Positions 14,831 to 26,773 of a stretch of DNA of 64,000 bases are shown here, piece by piece; the first letter of the stretch is position 1; every line of letters begins with the position of its first letter. The position numbers were made by a program, and so were the translations under genes. The stretch is from Agaricus subrufescens. Its lineage: Eukaryota; Basidiomycota; Agaricomycetes; Agaricales; Agaricaceae. The notes beneath the pieces are model-generated. The model was not told the DNA's origin and ran no database searches. It saw only the letters and a program-made list of their open reading frames with translations. The DNA lies in assembly GCA_029945375.1 (NCBI GenBank), contig CM057058.1:806001-870000 (forward strand), in the 5' to 3' direction.

Positions 14831-15462
14831 TCACCAAGCCCTATTATCCTCATCAAGCATTTCCGCGCGCTGCGCATTATGAGACGTGGAAGATCCTTTT
14901 GTCCACGCCATGTTGTCTTCTTCTATCATTTCCGCCTGTTGCACAGTAAGAGAATGTTTTGATAGAGCATTTTGTGGTACTTACAACAACGGGTTGATAT
15001 GTTCGTGACACTTTTTTTTCAGAGATGAATGTTATAAAGCTCGCATTATCCTTGAAGGACTCCTTGGGGACGTTTGATACGATTTAGACAGGATGCTCAG
15101 AGCCGTTTAAAGCAAGGACCTACTCACCACTTCACATTCACTGTCCGAGAGATTCAATTGCAGGGTATGTGGAGCTGGCTTCGAACTATCAGATGACTTT
15201 TGAAATTTGCGCTACCTCCAATGTAAGAGACCTGATAACCAAACTGAGCATTGAAATACTCACGACAATTTTCTTGAACGTCATGGCAGATGGAATAGCA
15301 GTGGAGTGAGAGCAGAGAGCTGTTGAATGTGTATCCACCTGAAACTTGCAGGGGAATATAGTAACGTCGGTCTCCCTTGCAAATGAGGTATTATATAGGT
15401 AATTCTCATGTTTGATGGGGGTACTTGCAGCTCTGAAGCGCGCTCGGTTCTGACGTAAGTGG
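14831..15462 (-). pseudogene. Chain of exon-like segments of an unidentified gene, probably decayed
   Basis: On the minus strand several GT-AG-bounded segments join in a compatible frame. A segment ending at 15462 (CC ACT TAC GTC...) joins across an intron to one encoding GDRRYYIPLQVSGGYTFNSS, then SLHCYSICHDVQENCREYFN and AQFGYQVSYIGG. A second block encodes SSDSSKPAPHTLQLNLSDSE, then ESFKDNASFITFISEKKVSR, then AEMIEEDNMAWTKG and a near-repeat AEMLDEDNRAW before TGA at 14831-14833. The two blocks are in different frames around 15195-15220 and no intron of plausible length bridges them, so either a frameshift or an unusual splice is required. No start codon was found upstream. Family not recognised; the Cys-containing CYSICHDVQENC stretch may be useful for a search. 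Confidence 0.35.
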
Positions 15463-18000
15463 CTGTAATTAAAATATGATTAATGATCAATGCACGCGTA
15501 GCTAATTATAGAAATTTCTATTTTTTGTCCTCGGTCATGTTGGCCACTGATCCTACGCACTGAGTAGTATCCCTACGAATGCATCATGACTTTGCAGACT
15601 TCAACTAAAGCTTCAATCTTAAGCGTCAGCACCTGAGAGGTAGTAGACCAAGATTCGCAGATTCCCCAATACATATACCCAGAGTTACATGTAAATTCTC
15701 GCGATCAAGGGTCTGGACACTGGATAGACACTAGAAAGCCTATTTTTATTTCCGAGGCGAAGAATTAGAAACAAACTGAGTTTACATCGCATAGTAGTAA
15801 CCTGTTGATCAAATCTTGTAATGCCGTTCGCAATAAATAAAATGTGGAACTTGAATGGTGATAAGGAACAAATAACCGCTTGTTCAAATGTATGGTGCCA
15901 AGAAACAGAACTTCAACACAGTAAATGTGTGCATCGGCTTGTAACTGATAGTGCTTGTGGGCGTTTGGGTTCTTATTTGCGTCTAACCTGTGGGGTCTCA
16001 TCATTGTTAAGACAGATAGGCGCGTGTCAACATCTCGTTCTATTAGGCTGTGTGACAGGAGCTTGGGCGGCGAATGAGAGCTGATGGTGCTTGAATGAGC
16101 GTTACAGCCTTATTTGATCAATTTTTCTCTTCACTATTCCTGAGCTCAGAGATCGCGGGATGAAGATAACCTTAGTGTTTTATTATCCGTATTTCTGGAG
16201 ACCTCGTGTAAGCAATCATTTTGTATCCAAGATTTCCAGATCATCACGGATACACATGTCATTCTGGAAAGTGATATTGTTTTCTGGTGCCTTGGGTTTA
16301 CTCACACGGTGCAGTGCCCGTTTTATTGCATATATTCTTGTAGGTTATGCACATATATATAACTTGAATTAATCGACCCACGGATCGAGAACGAGGCGCG
16401 GAGCATCCATACTCCGATATGAGGTCAGAAACCAGGTATCTCATGGCGCGTATTATTGGGATCATGATGTGACTCAAGGTAAGCCAAGATGTCTGGGCAG
16501 AAGCACAAGAGAAGACTAAGAATAACTTTGTTTACGGAGCAGCGATCTTCCGGTCTTCCGTACAGAAATAAAGTATATTTTACTATCAATACGGCAAATT
16601 TCTCAAAGCAGCGTAAAGATATCCCTTAATATGTTGCTTCTGAATCAGTATGGTAACAGCTACCACTGCGCCGGTAATACTGTTCAGGGACGCTGTCACC
16701 TAAGGCACGGTGTGTAAGATGTGGCCGCACGTATGATGTAATGCCAGGCCAGGTTTTGCGCAGATAAGAACATCGCTTCAATATTTGAACTCTCAAACAC
16801 TGCGTTCAAGAAGTTCGGCTAGGATAAAATGCCAGTGATTAGCGTCAGAGAGAGACAGGGGTTATTTGCGGAAATTGCCGCCGCGGAAGGGACCCTTGTT
16901 TGCAATTCGGCAGAACAGGTTAAAGTACACGCCACAATACTTTTTTACTCACTATGTACGAAGCCGAGATAGTAGTACAATAGAATAGAGACCCATAATA
17001 ATAACAAGTTGGTGTGATTTACAACCGTGGCCCGCCCTGTTTCCAAATTGCTCGACAGACCAACTTTCAAGTTTATGGATCGTGGTTGCGGTGGCAGCGG
17101 AAACGGAGCCCTGCAATTCTCCTGGAACACAGAAAATGACACTTCCACAAGCCTCATGCCTTTGGACAAGATGATATTATACCATTTGCAGGTCCTTAGT
17201 ATCTTATCACTCAGTAATCACTCAACTTCCGTAGAAGAAACCGTTTTCCCTCACTAAAATAACGTTACCCAGGCTGATGTCTCGGTGAACGTAATGATCC
17301 AAAAGCGGATGGGTCAAGGCTAATTGCATTCTGGAAGTGCTTGCATCACATGGCTGCTGAAGTGATATGTCAATGGTTCCCTAACTTTGGAAAGTTATGT
17401 ACATTCTCCCGTTTACTACGGGGGCAGTCGTAAATTTAATCGTTGATGCCATTTTTAACGAACCGAATTGGGAATGTTGGGAAAGATGCATATTTGCAGA
17501 TTTAGTCGAGAGATTGGCCGGCATGTGGCGTGTCTCGACCGAATTGCTGACTACAGTCCTCCTTTACTACTAAGACCTTTCTAATCAGCTATCGTAATGT
17601 GGCCAAGATAAGTCTTGTATCAAATAGAATTGATCAATGTTTTCATCACATATTTCAAAGATCGGATCCTGACGTTCAATTGTCGCCTCCCAGGAGAGAA
17701 GTTGCTACTTCCTTGAGCGCGTGAACGCTCAGATAAAAGTTAGGGTACAAAATCAGTTTTTCCTACATCAGCAGGACAAATCAGCAATGATTGAGTCGAC
17801 GACGAGTGTCAATGCAACCGATGACGGAATCAAGCTTTGCGTGCTGGGTTGAACCTCACCATAAGAAATTTGATTGATACCGCCTATTCAAGACTAAAAG
17901 AAAGCGAAGGTCGGGGGTGCGAGACCATTATTAATGAAAGTCTTCATTGATGAGACGTCAAGAAGATGAGAGATTGGGCATAGAGCCACTTACGGCTACA
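15463..18000. other. Gene-poor intergenic stretch
   Basis: I see no recognisable gene, RNA or mobile element. Short ORFs on both strands have no family content. The size and AT-leaning composition fit accessory sequence or old degraded insertions. Confidence 0.35.
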
Positions 18001-18500
18001 GAAAAAGTGCGGAATCAGCGCGCGGACGCGGACTAGTGTGGGCTCGATGCGGACTTTACAGGGAATAATAAGAGGTGGACATGGACCGCATGTCAAAAGA
18101 AAGTATGATTGCGTAAAATAGATACTGTTATGGGTAGAGATAATGCAATTATATTGAGAATTTAAACGCACAAGGTGTGGATGGTGGTCAGATTGTGGAA
18201 ATGCGGAATCAATATCAAGGCATGACGTGGCTGGACACGGGCCGGTGCGGACCAACGAGGATGGACACGGGCATCCTGCGGACGCCTGGAGTACTGACGC
18301 GGACACTACGCGGACACCTCCTTCTGATCCCCTAGCACTGATAAATTATGATGTTTATAACGATTATAACGATTGATAGGTCATGTCTAAAAGAAAATTA
18401 GCATACAGTATGGGCTACAAAGTACCGTATGGGTATATAGAAGTGGCCTGATGCGGACCCAATGCAGACTGGACGCGGAAAAGCATCCGCGTGGGTGCCC
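18001..18500. repeat. GCGGA-rich dispersed repeat tract
   Basis: About eleven copies of GCGGAC or GCGGAA, mostly preceded by T or C, lie irregularly between about 18008 and 18480, followed by the reverse-complement form ATCCGCGTGGGTGCCCGC near 18486. The spacing is irregular and the motif falls in different codon phases, so this looks like a non-coding repeat (transposon end or recombined minisatellite) rather than a coding repeat. It is confined to this part of the window. Confidence 0.5.
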
Positions 18501-19109
18501 GCATTTTTCAGCGAGTCCAGCCACTTACGCATAAAAGCGTGTATGATTGAGTGCAAAGTCGGGATTTTTGATTGATAGGTCCATGGTACGATGGTGCCAC
18601 ACGCCAGAGACACGTCATCGCTTTGAAAGGGAGGCGGAGTTCATGACGGTCCATGCTCGAGTGCCGAGTGGGAAAGTCGGAGGTCGTGTGTGATGATGGC
18701 CCAAGCACTCTCGTCCAAGTGTCTGTGCTCAACGGCTATGCTTGACGCAGCTAGTTTGCCTTTTATCTGACAGTGTGGAACATTTGCGCAAAATCTGGGT
18801 TTCTAGGGACCACAAGGATCCTTCCTCCACCTAGGTTCTATACTTGCAGACATGACTGGACATTGAATATTTATCTTCAATGGACCATGTTTAGTTCGTC
18901 GAGTCAATGCGGCCGGTCGCTCAGGGATGAAATCAAGCGCTTTGAAAAACTCTTGAAATCAGATTTAGCTAATTGCCGAATGAATGCAGAGAGGAGAGTC
19001 GTTGCACGCCTTGATCCCGGAAATTATATGTTCATCCCAGTGCTTGTCGTCATGTCAAAGCGCTCTACCCTGACCAGAGAACGGTATATAATCCCCAGCC
19101 GGCTTTGTT

Positions 19110-19796
19110 ATGGCGAAGCATCCCGCCCACTGGCAGATACTCACCATGCAGTCCCCTGTTATGTCACAGACATCTTCATCGTCTTCGCGCAAAGATAGAC
19201 CACCACTTGGAGCCCCCTCCCCTCACTTTTCCCCTTACGCTCTCTACGTGGCAATTGTTGAAAAGACGATCCCACCCGTCGATTCAAGCGATGAGTCTCC
19301 TCCCTCGACCCAGGAATCCCTCGAACTCTGCTACCGGGACGGAGTCACTTCTGCTCCGATCGGGTCCTCGCGCGAAACAGAATCAGGCCCATTTCTTCAC
19401 TACTGGTCTTTATTGCCGTCCAAGCAGCCCAAACATGATACTATGTATATCTATAACGCTCTGTGCAACAAGGACGTTCTGGGATATCTTCGAGTCGCTG
19501 ATTTGGGTGACATGACTTCCCGTTTTTTGCATGGTGTCATTCAAGCCGATGATAAAAAGGTTACATTGTTGAAGACCATATCTTCTGAGGTCTACGTTTT
19601 TAATGTGTTGGAACGTTTCCGCAAGCATGCTGCTCTCGAGGTTCATATGGGCAAATGGAATATGGAAAATTTCCTGGCCGAGGTCGACTACTGGCGTAAC
19701 GAATGGAAAAAGCAGGGCCTCCAGAGAGAGTGGAATTTACATAGGCCGTTCGCAGACTGTCGCTTGACTCTTTTCGACCAGCGAGTACACTATTGA
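19110..19796 (+). CDS. Hypothetical protein, 228 aa
   Basis: Single open frame with ATG at 19110 and TGA at 19794-19796; a second in-frame Met (MQSPVMSQTSS) follows at codon 13. The N-terminal third is Ser/Pro-rich and low in complexity. The C-terminal half has balanced, globular-looking composition with charged helical stretches (VLERFRKHAALEVHMGKWNM, LAEVDYWRNEWKKQGLQ). No signal peptide, membrane span or known motif is visible. It stands alone in a gene-poor region beside the NACHT cluster. An upstream exon cannot be excluded. It may be a real lineage-specific gene; function unknown. Confidence 0.5.
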   Translation: MAKHPAHWQILTMQSPVMSQTSSSSSRKDRPPLGAPSPHFSPYALYVAIVEKTIPPVDSSDESPPSTQESLELCYRDGVTSAPIGSSRETESGPFLHYWSLLPSKQPKHDTMYIYNALCNKDVLGYLRVADLGDMTSRFLHGVIQADDKKVTLLKTISSEVYVFNVLERFRKHAALEVHMGKWNMENFLAEVDYWRNEWKKQGLQREWNLHRPFADCRLTLFDQRVHY

Positions 19797-20035
19797 ATTT
19801 GTTTGTGTTTTTGTTTTTTCGATAGCCTATAAATATATGTAAGCGCATATGAAGTGCTTTCGATTTTTTTTTCTCCTTCTCTAGCTTCACCTGAGCTGGC
19901 GTGATACGGTCACATTAGTATCTACTCAACACTCAAGTGTTGTATATCACAAGATCGACATCTTGTGCCATCATCCGATACATTAGTTCCAAAGTGCCAG
20001 AACATATTAAACGAAATGGGAGTTAGGCAAACTTA

Positions 20036-20720
20036 CTTAAGTTACGGAACGGTATACCTATAACCTCCATCGTTCAAACGATGTGAAAAATCACGGGCCT
20101 CCCTCTAGATACACCCTCGAAGACGATGACCAGAAACTGCGGTGAACACTTTTGAACGGCTTCGAGTAGCGTTCGAAGATGGCTATAAGCCGGTACACAT
20201 TCAGGCCAATATCAGAATCTGAAAAAGCGTACACTCACCTGGCGTAGTATCCACTCCTAGTGGTATGTTTTGTCCCTCTCCTCTTATTGAACTTGTACAG
20301 GGCTTATTTCTGCCCAGTCTTTTCGCAGAAGACCAAAATAGATGGCTATTCCTCTGAGTGTTCGAAGATTGCCACGCCTCCTCTGGAGCCTGCAATGGAT
20401 CTTCTGTATATGAATGGCATGGTAGAGCAGTCGTTTGTTGACAGTCATAAGTTCGACGGAATTGAAGAAAGGGATTTTCTATAAAGGGCATCTAAACGAA
20501 CATAAGAACTATCATTGACGTGAACGGCATAGTAGCAATCAATGACCGATAAGAGTGTCTAACTTGGTGAGGCGGGATCGCCATGAGTCGGGTTCCCGAT
20601 GAACTGCACTACCACCCCGGCATAGACAGAAAGACCCGAAGTTCCAGCCATAAGTTTCAGGAACGTTGTGTCACTGATCCGGACCGGTAAGATGCAGCGC
20701 ATTGCAGCCAGCTGACAGGT
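20036..20720 (-). pseudogene. Truncated NACHT gene relic
   Basis: The DNA aligns by eye with the NACHT genes to its right, in minus-strand orientation. At 20040-20230 it matches the final exons (C-terminal block ending near the equivalent of YTIPYPE). At about 20330-20720 it matches the middle of the large NACHT exon (for example ATGGCTATTCCTCTGAGTG, and the block around ATCAATGACCGAT). The helical exons between these parts, the P-loop exon start and both N-terminal exons are missing, and the frame is broken repeatedly. It is a dead, internally deleted fifth copy of the cluster. Confidence 0.75.
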
Positions 20721-21174
20721 GCAAATCTCTCCACTCAGATTTGAATTCCCTATCTCTGAGTGGATAAAAGAGGGCTGTTTCTCATAAATGGGAGTAGAAG
20801 CTATAGCGACGGTTGCCCGGCAGAGGAGGGACAGCTACAAGGACCCGTGGGTTGACTGGGGTTTCCCATCTAGCAGGCCGCGTAATTTTCCAAGAGCATG
20901 GAGGATGATTCCAAGATGAGTCCAGGGAAAGTGAAAGACAGGAGTGCTGCGCAGATGCGTAAGTGGATGATAGAACAGAAACACGACCAAACAACCTTCT
21001 TGTCCATTGACTAACGCCTTTGATATACACACATCCGCAAGCAACCGAGCTCAAACAATCAGCGGTCTCCAGGACATAGCCGAGCGCCCACTGATGTTGT
21101 CAATGGGGTGCAGTGCCCCTCACAGGCTCATCCTTTCCGTCCACTATCGCCTGCATCTCTCTCTTAACCGCCAA

Positions 21175-23547
21175 ATGACCCGTGGAAGGAAAAGAACGAA
21201 GCACAGGGAGTGGCTCTCAGCTTTCTCGGCTCCCAAACGTGAGATTTACTACACGCCTGATGGTCGGCTGCTTGAGTAGGCCTCAAAGGTTGTCCTAGAG
21301 CTGAAAGATATTCGTGTACAGGTCCTCAACAGTCATCTCAGAACATCTATATCGATAATTCAGTCGACGTGTTTGGATCCGGCCATGTGGTGACCAGGCA
21401 AGGTGGCCAAAGCGAACGAAATCTCATCACAGAGTGAGAGCTGCTGCGTTCTTTTTCCTCTTATTGAAGCTCATGTCGTTTTCATCAGTCATGAACCTAC
21501 TCTCGCAATATATCATCCGTGGTGCTGCCCCCAATGATTCTGCCCGCGACCCACCTCCGCGCTGCCATCCTGGGACTCGTATCAAGCTGGTTGCCCGAAT
21601 TACTGCTTGGTTTAATGGCGAAGCACATGATGAATTGCTCCTGTGGATTACTGGCCCTGCCGGCGTTGGAAAGTCAGCAGTCGTCCAGACGTTTGCCAAA
21701 CACCTTGATACAAACAGCCTCCTTGGAGCGTCTGTATTTACATCTCGACCAAACAGATGCAACAACCCACATCGCATCTTTGTCACTATTGCTTATCACC
21801 GTAATTTCATTATTGAACGGCTCAGCATCGATCCCAAATTGCCGAGCAAGGGAATGGCTGTGCAATTTGCGTCATTCATAATCGAACCCTTCGTAGAGAA
21901 GAAAATCGGAGTAGGTGGCAATCGATGGGGCATTTTATTGGACGGGCTTGACGAACTCAATGGCGAGGATGCACAGTGCGGAATCATCCGACTCATCACC
22001 GCCTTTGCCCATGAACATCGCGACACTCCCCTTATATGGGTAATCGCTAGTCGCCCGGAGCCACATATATCCAACACATTGGACGATGGCGCAAATTGCA
22101 CCTACTGGTCAGAGTACATCCCAATCGATTCAACCGAAGCCTGCAAGGATGTCGGGCGCTTTTTGCGATCGAACTTTGACATGACAAGGAAAAAATACCG
22201 GCAGTCCGTCCCGAGAGACTGGCCTAGCGACACTGATTTCTTGAAACTTACTGCCGCTGCTTCAGGCCTATTCGTCTGTGCTGCAGTAATAATGCAATTC
22301 ATCAGAGATCCTGTTGAAGGTGATCCCGTATCGCGCTTTGAAATCCCCACACCAACCATTGACCGTCCTAATGCCGTGCCAACAAACGACAATCCTTTCG
22401 TTCATCTGGATGCGCTTTATAGGGAGATTATCTCTTCAGTCCCATCCAGATTGTGGCCATCAACCAAACGACTCCTCGGCTATATAATCCACGCTCACCA
22501 GATTTACAATGACTCGAAGTGTTTGTATGATTTACATCAAAGTCTTCAAACGCTCAGAGGAATAGCTATGTTCTTCGGCTTTCCCCGTCATGTCATATAT
22601 GCGTGCTTGCTCAAGTGCCATTCGACACTCAGCGTACCTGATTGAAAAATCGCTCATAAGAAAGGCTTAACATTCCACCACCCATCGTTCGCTGATTTCC
22701 TCAAAGATTCAAATAGATCTAGGGATTATTACGTTGGTAGTGCCAAAGACGTTGAATCCGACGTTCTATTGCGCGTTTTTGATATTTGGATTGGATGTAG
22801 TGGGGGTGCCGGTATGTATGTCCATCTGAGACCGCAGGTGAAATGTTTAATGCTGTTTTTAGCTTCAGTGTCTGCGGAATCTACCTGGCACCGGTTGTTC
22901 TCAAAGTGGGAGCTATCGTAAAGTTCCAAAAACAATTCTTCCATGACTTTGTCGCTTGTTTAGTACAAATGGTGCATTTCTATAGCAGAAATGGGGATCC
23001 CATACTGTATTCGCAGCTACTAAAACTTCACATGGTCAAGCTATGTTACTCTATGGATGCGGACGACCTCGCATCTCTTGTACATACCCTCCTGGTAAAA
23101 TACCACATTTCGTTATCAATAGTTTTCTAGAGATATCTGGGCCTCGCCAACTATAATACTCAACCTTTTCGACGAATCCCGCTCAAAGCACTCAAGTTCG
23201 AGAACCTTGACTGGGAAGGGATGAGCCCTGTACGGATTCATTATGGGAGGAGACGCAAATTTGTGTCGGTGGAGGCGTTGATAGACCGGGTGAGCTTGAT
23301 TTTTGCTACGTCCTTGGAACTGCCCTAAGTCTCGGCGCTGCCATAGCCTCGTTCGAGTGCTGAATTAAAAACATTCATGTCCGAGTTGGAATCCTTTCAG
23401 GAAAGTTCACCGGAACTCGAAGTTGTTGTTTTTGGGGGTGTACGGGAAGGAAGAATCGGAGCCTTTCGCCGCGCTTTGAAGACAGGGGCTTTTGAAAACA
23501 CTGATTTTATTTGTTATGTGATTCCGTACCCCGTTGGATCTGAATGA
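21175..23547 (+). pseudogene. NACHT NTPase (NLR-like), multiply disrupted copy
   Basis: Full-length homologue of the three intact NACHT genes but on the opposite strand. Retained parts: the N-terminal exon from ATG 21175 (MTRGRKRTKHREWLSAFSA), the glycine-rich motif exon (NSVDVFGSGHVV near 21360), the P-loop GPAGVGKSAVV, Walker B WGILLDGLDEL, sensor VIASRPEPHI, the helical region (VHMVKLCY-like) and the C-terminal block (ELEVVVFGG to VIPYP, stop TGA 23545-23547). Lesions: a 2-nt loss near the end of the motif exon (about 21412-21425); an in-frame 24-nt loss near 21795-21800, where the intact copies have eight more residues; TGG to TGA at 22643-22645 inside PDWK; and a further frame break near 22915. 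The large exon still leaves a 403-codon open frame from 21434, which a gene finder might call as a gene. Confidence 0.85.
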
Positions 23548-23763
23548 TGTCTTACTTCGGCATTTCACACCAAAGAACAATTAACAATATCTCAGCTGTT
23601 GTTATCATTACTCATGCTTGATTTTTGGTACTGCATTTGGCAGTATGATAGTACCCATTTTCGCGCATAGTTGTTCAAAAAAACATGACGTTGATTTACT
23701 TCATATACCTTAACTTCTGTGTGTGCGTAACGTTCTAATCCAGTAGATAAGATCTAGGCAGAT

Positions 23764-26166
23764 TTACTCTGAATATGGAATGGTGTAGAACCTCGACTTT
23801 TCATCGTCACGAAAGGCAGCAACCCGGCCCTTACTCACGCCTCCAAAAACGGTAACCTCCAATTCTGGTGAATGCTCCTTCAGGGATTGTAACTCAGACA
23901 CAAACGTGTCCAATTCAGCACGCGAACATGGCTAAAGGAGTACCGAAAACATTTAAACAAGTTCAAAAGCCTAGCAAAAATCCACACTCACCCGACTCAG
24001 CGTCCCGCTCCGTAAGAAGACATCAGGTTCCGCCTTCTGATGAGTGTATGCGGGGCTCAGGTCTTCCCAGTTTAGGTGTCCAAATCCGAGCCTCTTAAGC
24101 GGGACCCTTTGGACAATTGGCGTGTTACTGATATGGGTTGAAGGCTTCTGTAAAAAAAGTCAACATCCCAAATTATGGATGAAAAATCGAGAAAACATTA
24201 CCACCAGATTTTCTACCAGATCCTGTAAGTCATGTGTATCGAAGGTATGGCACAGCTTGATCATATTAATCTCGCATAGCCGCTTATATAGTACGGGCTC
24301 CCCTCTCTGGTTGTATTGATACACCAAACCTCGCACGTAGGCGACAATATTACGATAGAATTCTGCGTCGAATTTTGTAATGGCGTTTGATGTTGTCCTG
24401 TCATCGCACAATGAACAATATTGCTGCCACTTGGACCTGACGGAGTCTGAGGATAACGGGACGTGAGCACCTTACAAGGTGCTAGAAAGCTTTACATACC
24501 GGTACCCCTACTGCATTCGTTCCAGATTTTAAAAACAAACGAGGCAATTTCGTCTTTAGCGTCGCTAGCACTGCCGACATAATAGTCTCCTGATCTATCG
24601 GGATCTTTGAGAAAATCGGCAAAGGATGCATGAAGGACGGTAATGGTCTCCTTATGAGCGTCCTTCCAGTCTGGAACTCTGACAGTCGAGTGGCACTTGA
24701 GTAAGCACGCAGAGACGGTGTAGGGAGAAAGGCCAAATAGCAACGCAAGGCCTCTAAGTGTTTGAAGGCTCGGGCGCAGAACATACAAATCGTACGGAGG
24801 ACCATTAATATGTTCTGCATGAACGATGTAACCGAGCAATCGTTTGGTTGACGACCAAAGTCGCGATGGAACTAAAGAAAGTATTTCTTTGTAAAGCGCA
24901 TCCAGCTGGAGAAAAGGATTATCGGAAGTGGAGACATTGTTAGAACGGTCAATGACCGATGAAAGAACTTGAAGCCGCGCGAGAGGGTCGCCTGCGGTTG
25001 GATCTATAATGAACCGCTTAACCACTTCGGCGTAAACGAAAAGACCAGAGGCCGCGGCAGTGATCTTCAGGAATTCGGTGCCACTAGGCCAATCGACTGG
25101 AACGCCCTGTCTAAATTTCCTTCGTGTCTCCTCGAAGCTTGATCGTAAAAATCGCTCGACGTCCTCGCAGGCTTCGGTTGAATCAATTGGGATATACTCC
25201 GACCAGAAGCACCGGTTTACGTCATCGTCAAATGTGTTAGATATATGCGGCTCAGGACGGCTTGCAATTACCCAGACAAGAGGCGTATCACGATGCTCAT
25301 GAACGAACGCGGTGATGAGTTGGATAATTTCGCATTGGGCATCTTGTCCATCGAGCTCATCAAGCCCATCCAATAGTATACCCCATCGCTTTTCACCAGC
25401 TCCAATCTTCCTCTCTACAAATGGTTCGATGATGAAGGCCTGGAATTGTGCCGCCAGACCTGTATTTGGCAATTCAGGGTTGATACTGAGCCGCTCAGTG
25501 ATGAAAGTACGGTAAGCCTCAAATCGGGTGGCTAGTTGATAAGCAATAGTAGAAAAGAAGAGACGAGGGTTGTTGCGTCGGTTTGGTCGAGAGATGAAAA
25601 TAGACGCTCCAAGGAGGTAATTCTTGGCAAGGTATTCGGCAAACGTCTGGACAATTGCTGATTTTCCAACGCCGGCAGGGCCAGTGATCCACAGGAGCAA
25701 TTCATCTTGTGCTTCGCCATTAAACCAAGCAGTAATTCGGGCAACCAACTTGATACGAGTCCCAGGATGACAGCGCGGAGGTGGATCGCGAGCAGAATCA
25801 TCGTGTCCTGCACCGCGGATGATATGTTGAGAAAGTAAGCTCATCACTATCGAAGATATGATGAGCTCTAATAGCCGGATGAAAAACAGCGTCACTGACT
25901 CTGTGATACGAGATGTCGATCCCCCTGACCATCTTGCCTGGTAACCACATGCCCAGTTCCAGATACGTGGATGGTGTTGTCGATGAGAACACTATGAGAG
26001 GAGCCGACCGGCTGTTGTGGGCCTGTTAAGTCTCAGTCAGATATGGCGCATTATTTGAGACTTCAGCGAACCACCAACCATCCGGTATAGGGTAGACTTC
26101 GCTCTTGGATGCTGAGAAACCTGCCAGCCACTGCTTGAGCTTGTCCCTTTTCCTCCCGCGGGGCAT
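23764..26166 (-). CDS. NACHT NTPase (compact NLR-like protein), copy b
   Basis: Six exons on the minus strand: 26079-26166, 25900-26022, 24500-25846, 24202-24446, 23992-24147, 23764-23931. They total 2127 nt (708 aa), in phase throughout. Order of parts: a basic N-terminal segment (MPRGRKRDKLKQWLAGFSAS); a Gly-rich motif on exon 2 (NTIHVSGTGHVVTRQDGQGD); NACHT with P-loop GPAGVGKSAIV, Walker B WGILLDGLDELD and sensor VIASRPEPHI; a helical region; and a conserved C-terminal block (ELEVTVFGGVSKGRVAAFR, end FYTIPYSE). NACHT proteins are STAND-class signal-transduction ATPases, and in fungi several act in non-self recognition and cell death. No WD40, ankyrin or TPR repeats are visible. The exon 2 donor is GTCAGT and the exon 1 donor GTTGGT, both weaker than consensus. 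The exact role is inferred. Confidence 0.85.
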
Positions 26167-26773
26167 TTGGTGGTCGGGAGCGAAACAGAGGGGGTGGTGG
26201 GAGAAAACAAGAAATGCCTTAAGTAGCTGCACGACATTGACAACGTGTTAGGCGAAGAAGCCCTTGGCAGCGGCCCGTTGTCAGCTTTTTGACAGTTGAG
26301 CGCCTAAGTGGATGTTGTTCAATGCGATGGTTGTGTCGTTCTCTAATCCACAAGCGCCACCAGTCATGCTGCACGGTGCTACGGTACTCCCTCTCATCGT
26401 TCGTCGAGTCGAGCGGCGTCGCAAGGACAGAACAGAAAGTTGTTTGGCCATGGTTCACCTGATTCCAGCTGAATCAGCTATGTTCATTCGCAAGTCATTC
26501 TTAGGCTTACTATTACGTCTAAAACTGTTACACGTTCTTCAGTCGATGGCGATAGATAACAATCACACCATCTTGTTTCTCACTATCCCCACCTACACAT
26601 GGTCCAGCTTTCCGTAAACCACTCGCCAATCATTTACATGGCAACCTAACGTTCCCTACTTCGGACAAGCAACAAGGTTAACCTTTAATGGAAACAGATC
26701 AATGAACACCACACATGCCGTATGAACTTGAGATTACATACTATCGATGGAGTTAAATGTACCGCATGTGCAA

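Noticed and set aside
20201..20491. 96-codon minus-strand ORF as a gene
   Set aside because: It lies within the NACHT relic and is out of frame with the NACHT protein over much of its length.
21427..21786. Antisense ORF over the NACHT P-loop region (119 codons)
   Set aside because: It is the complement of a conserved coding exon, and comparable antisense frames appear over the same region in the other NACHT copies. This is a codon-composition shadow.
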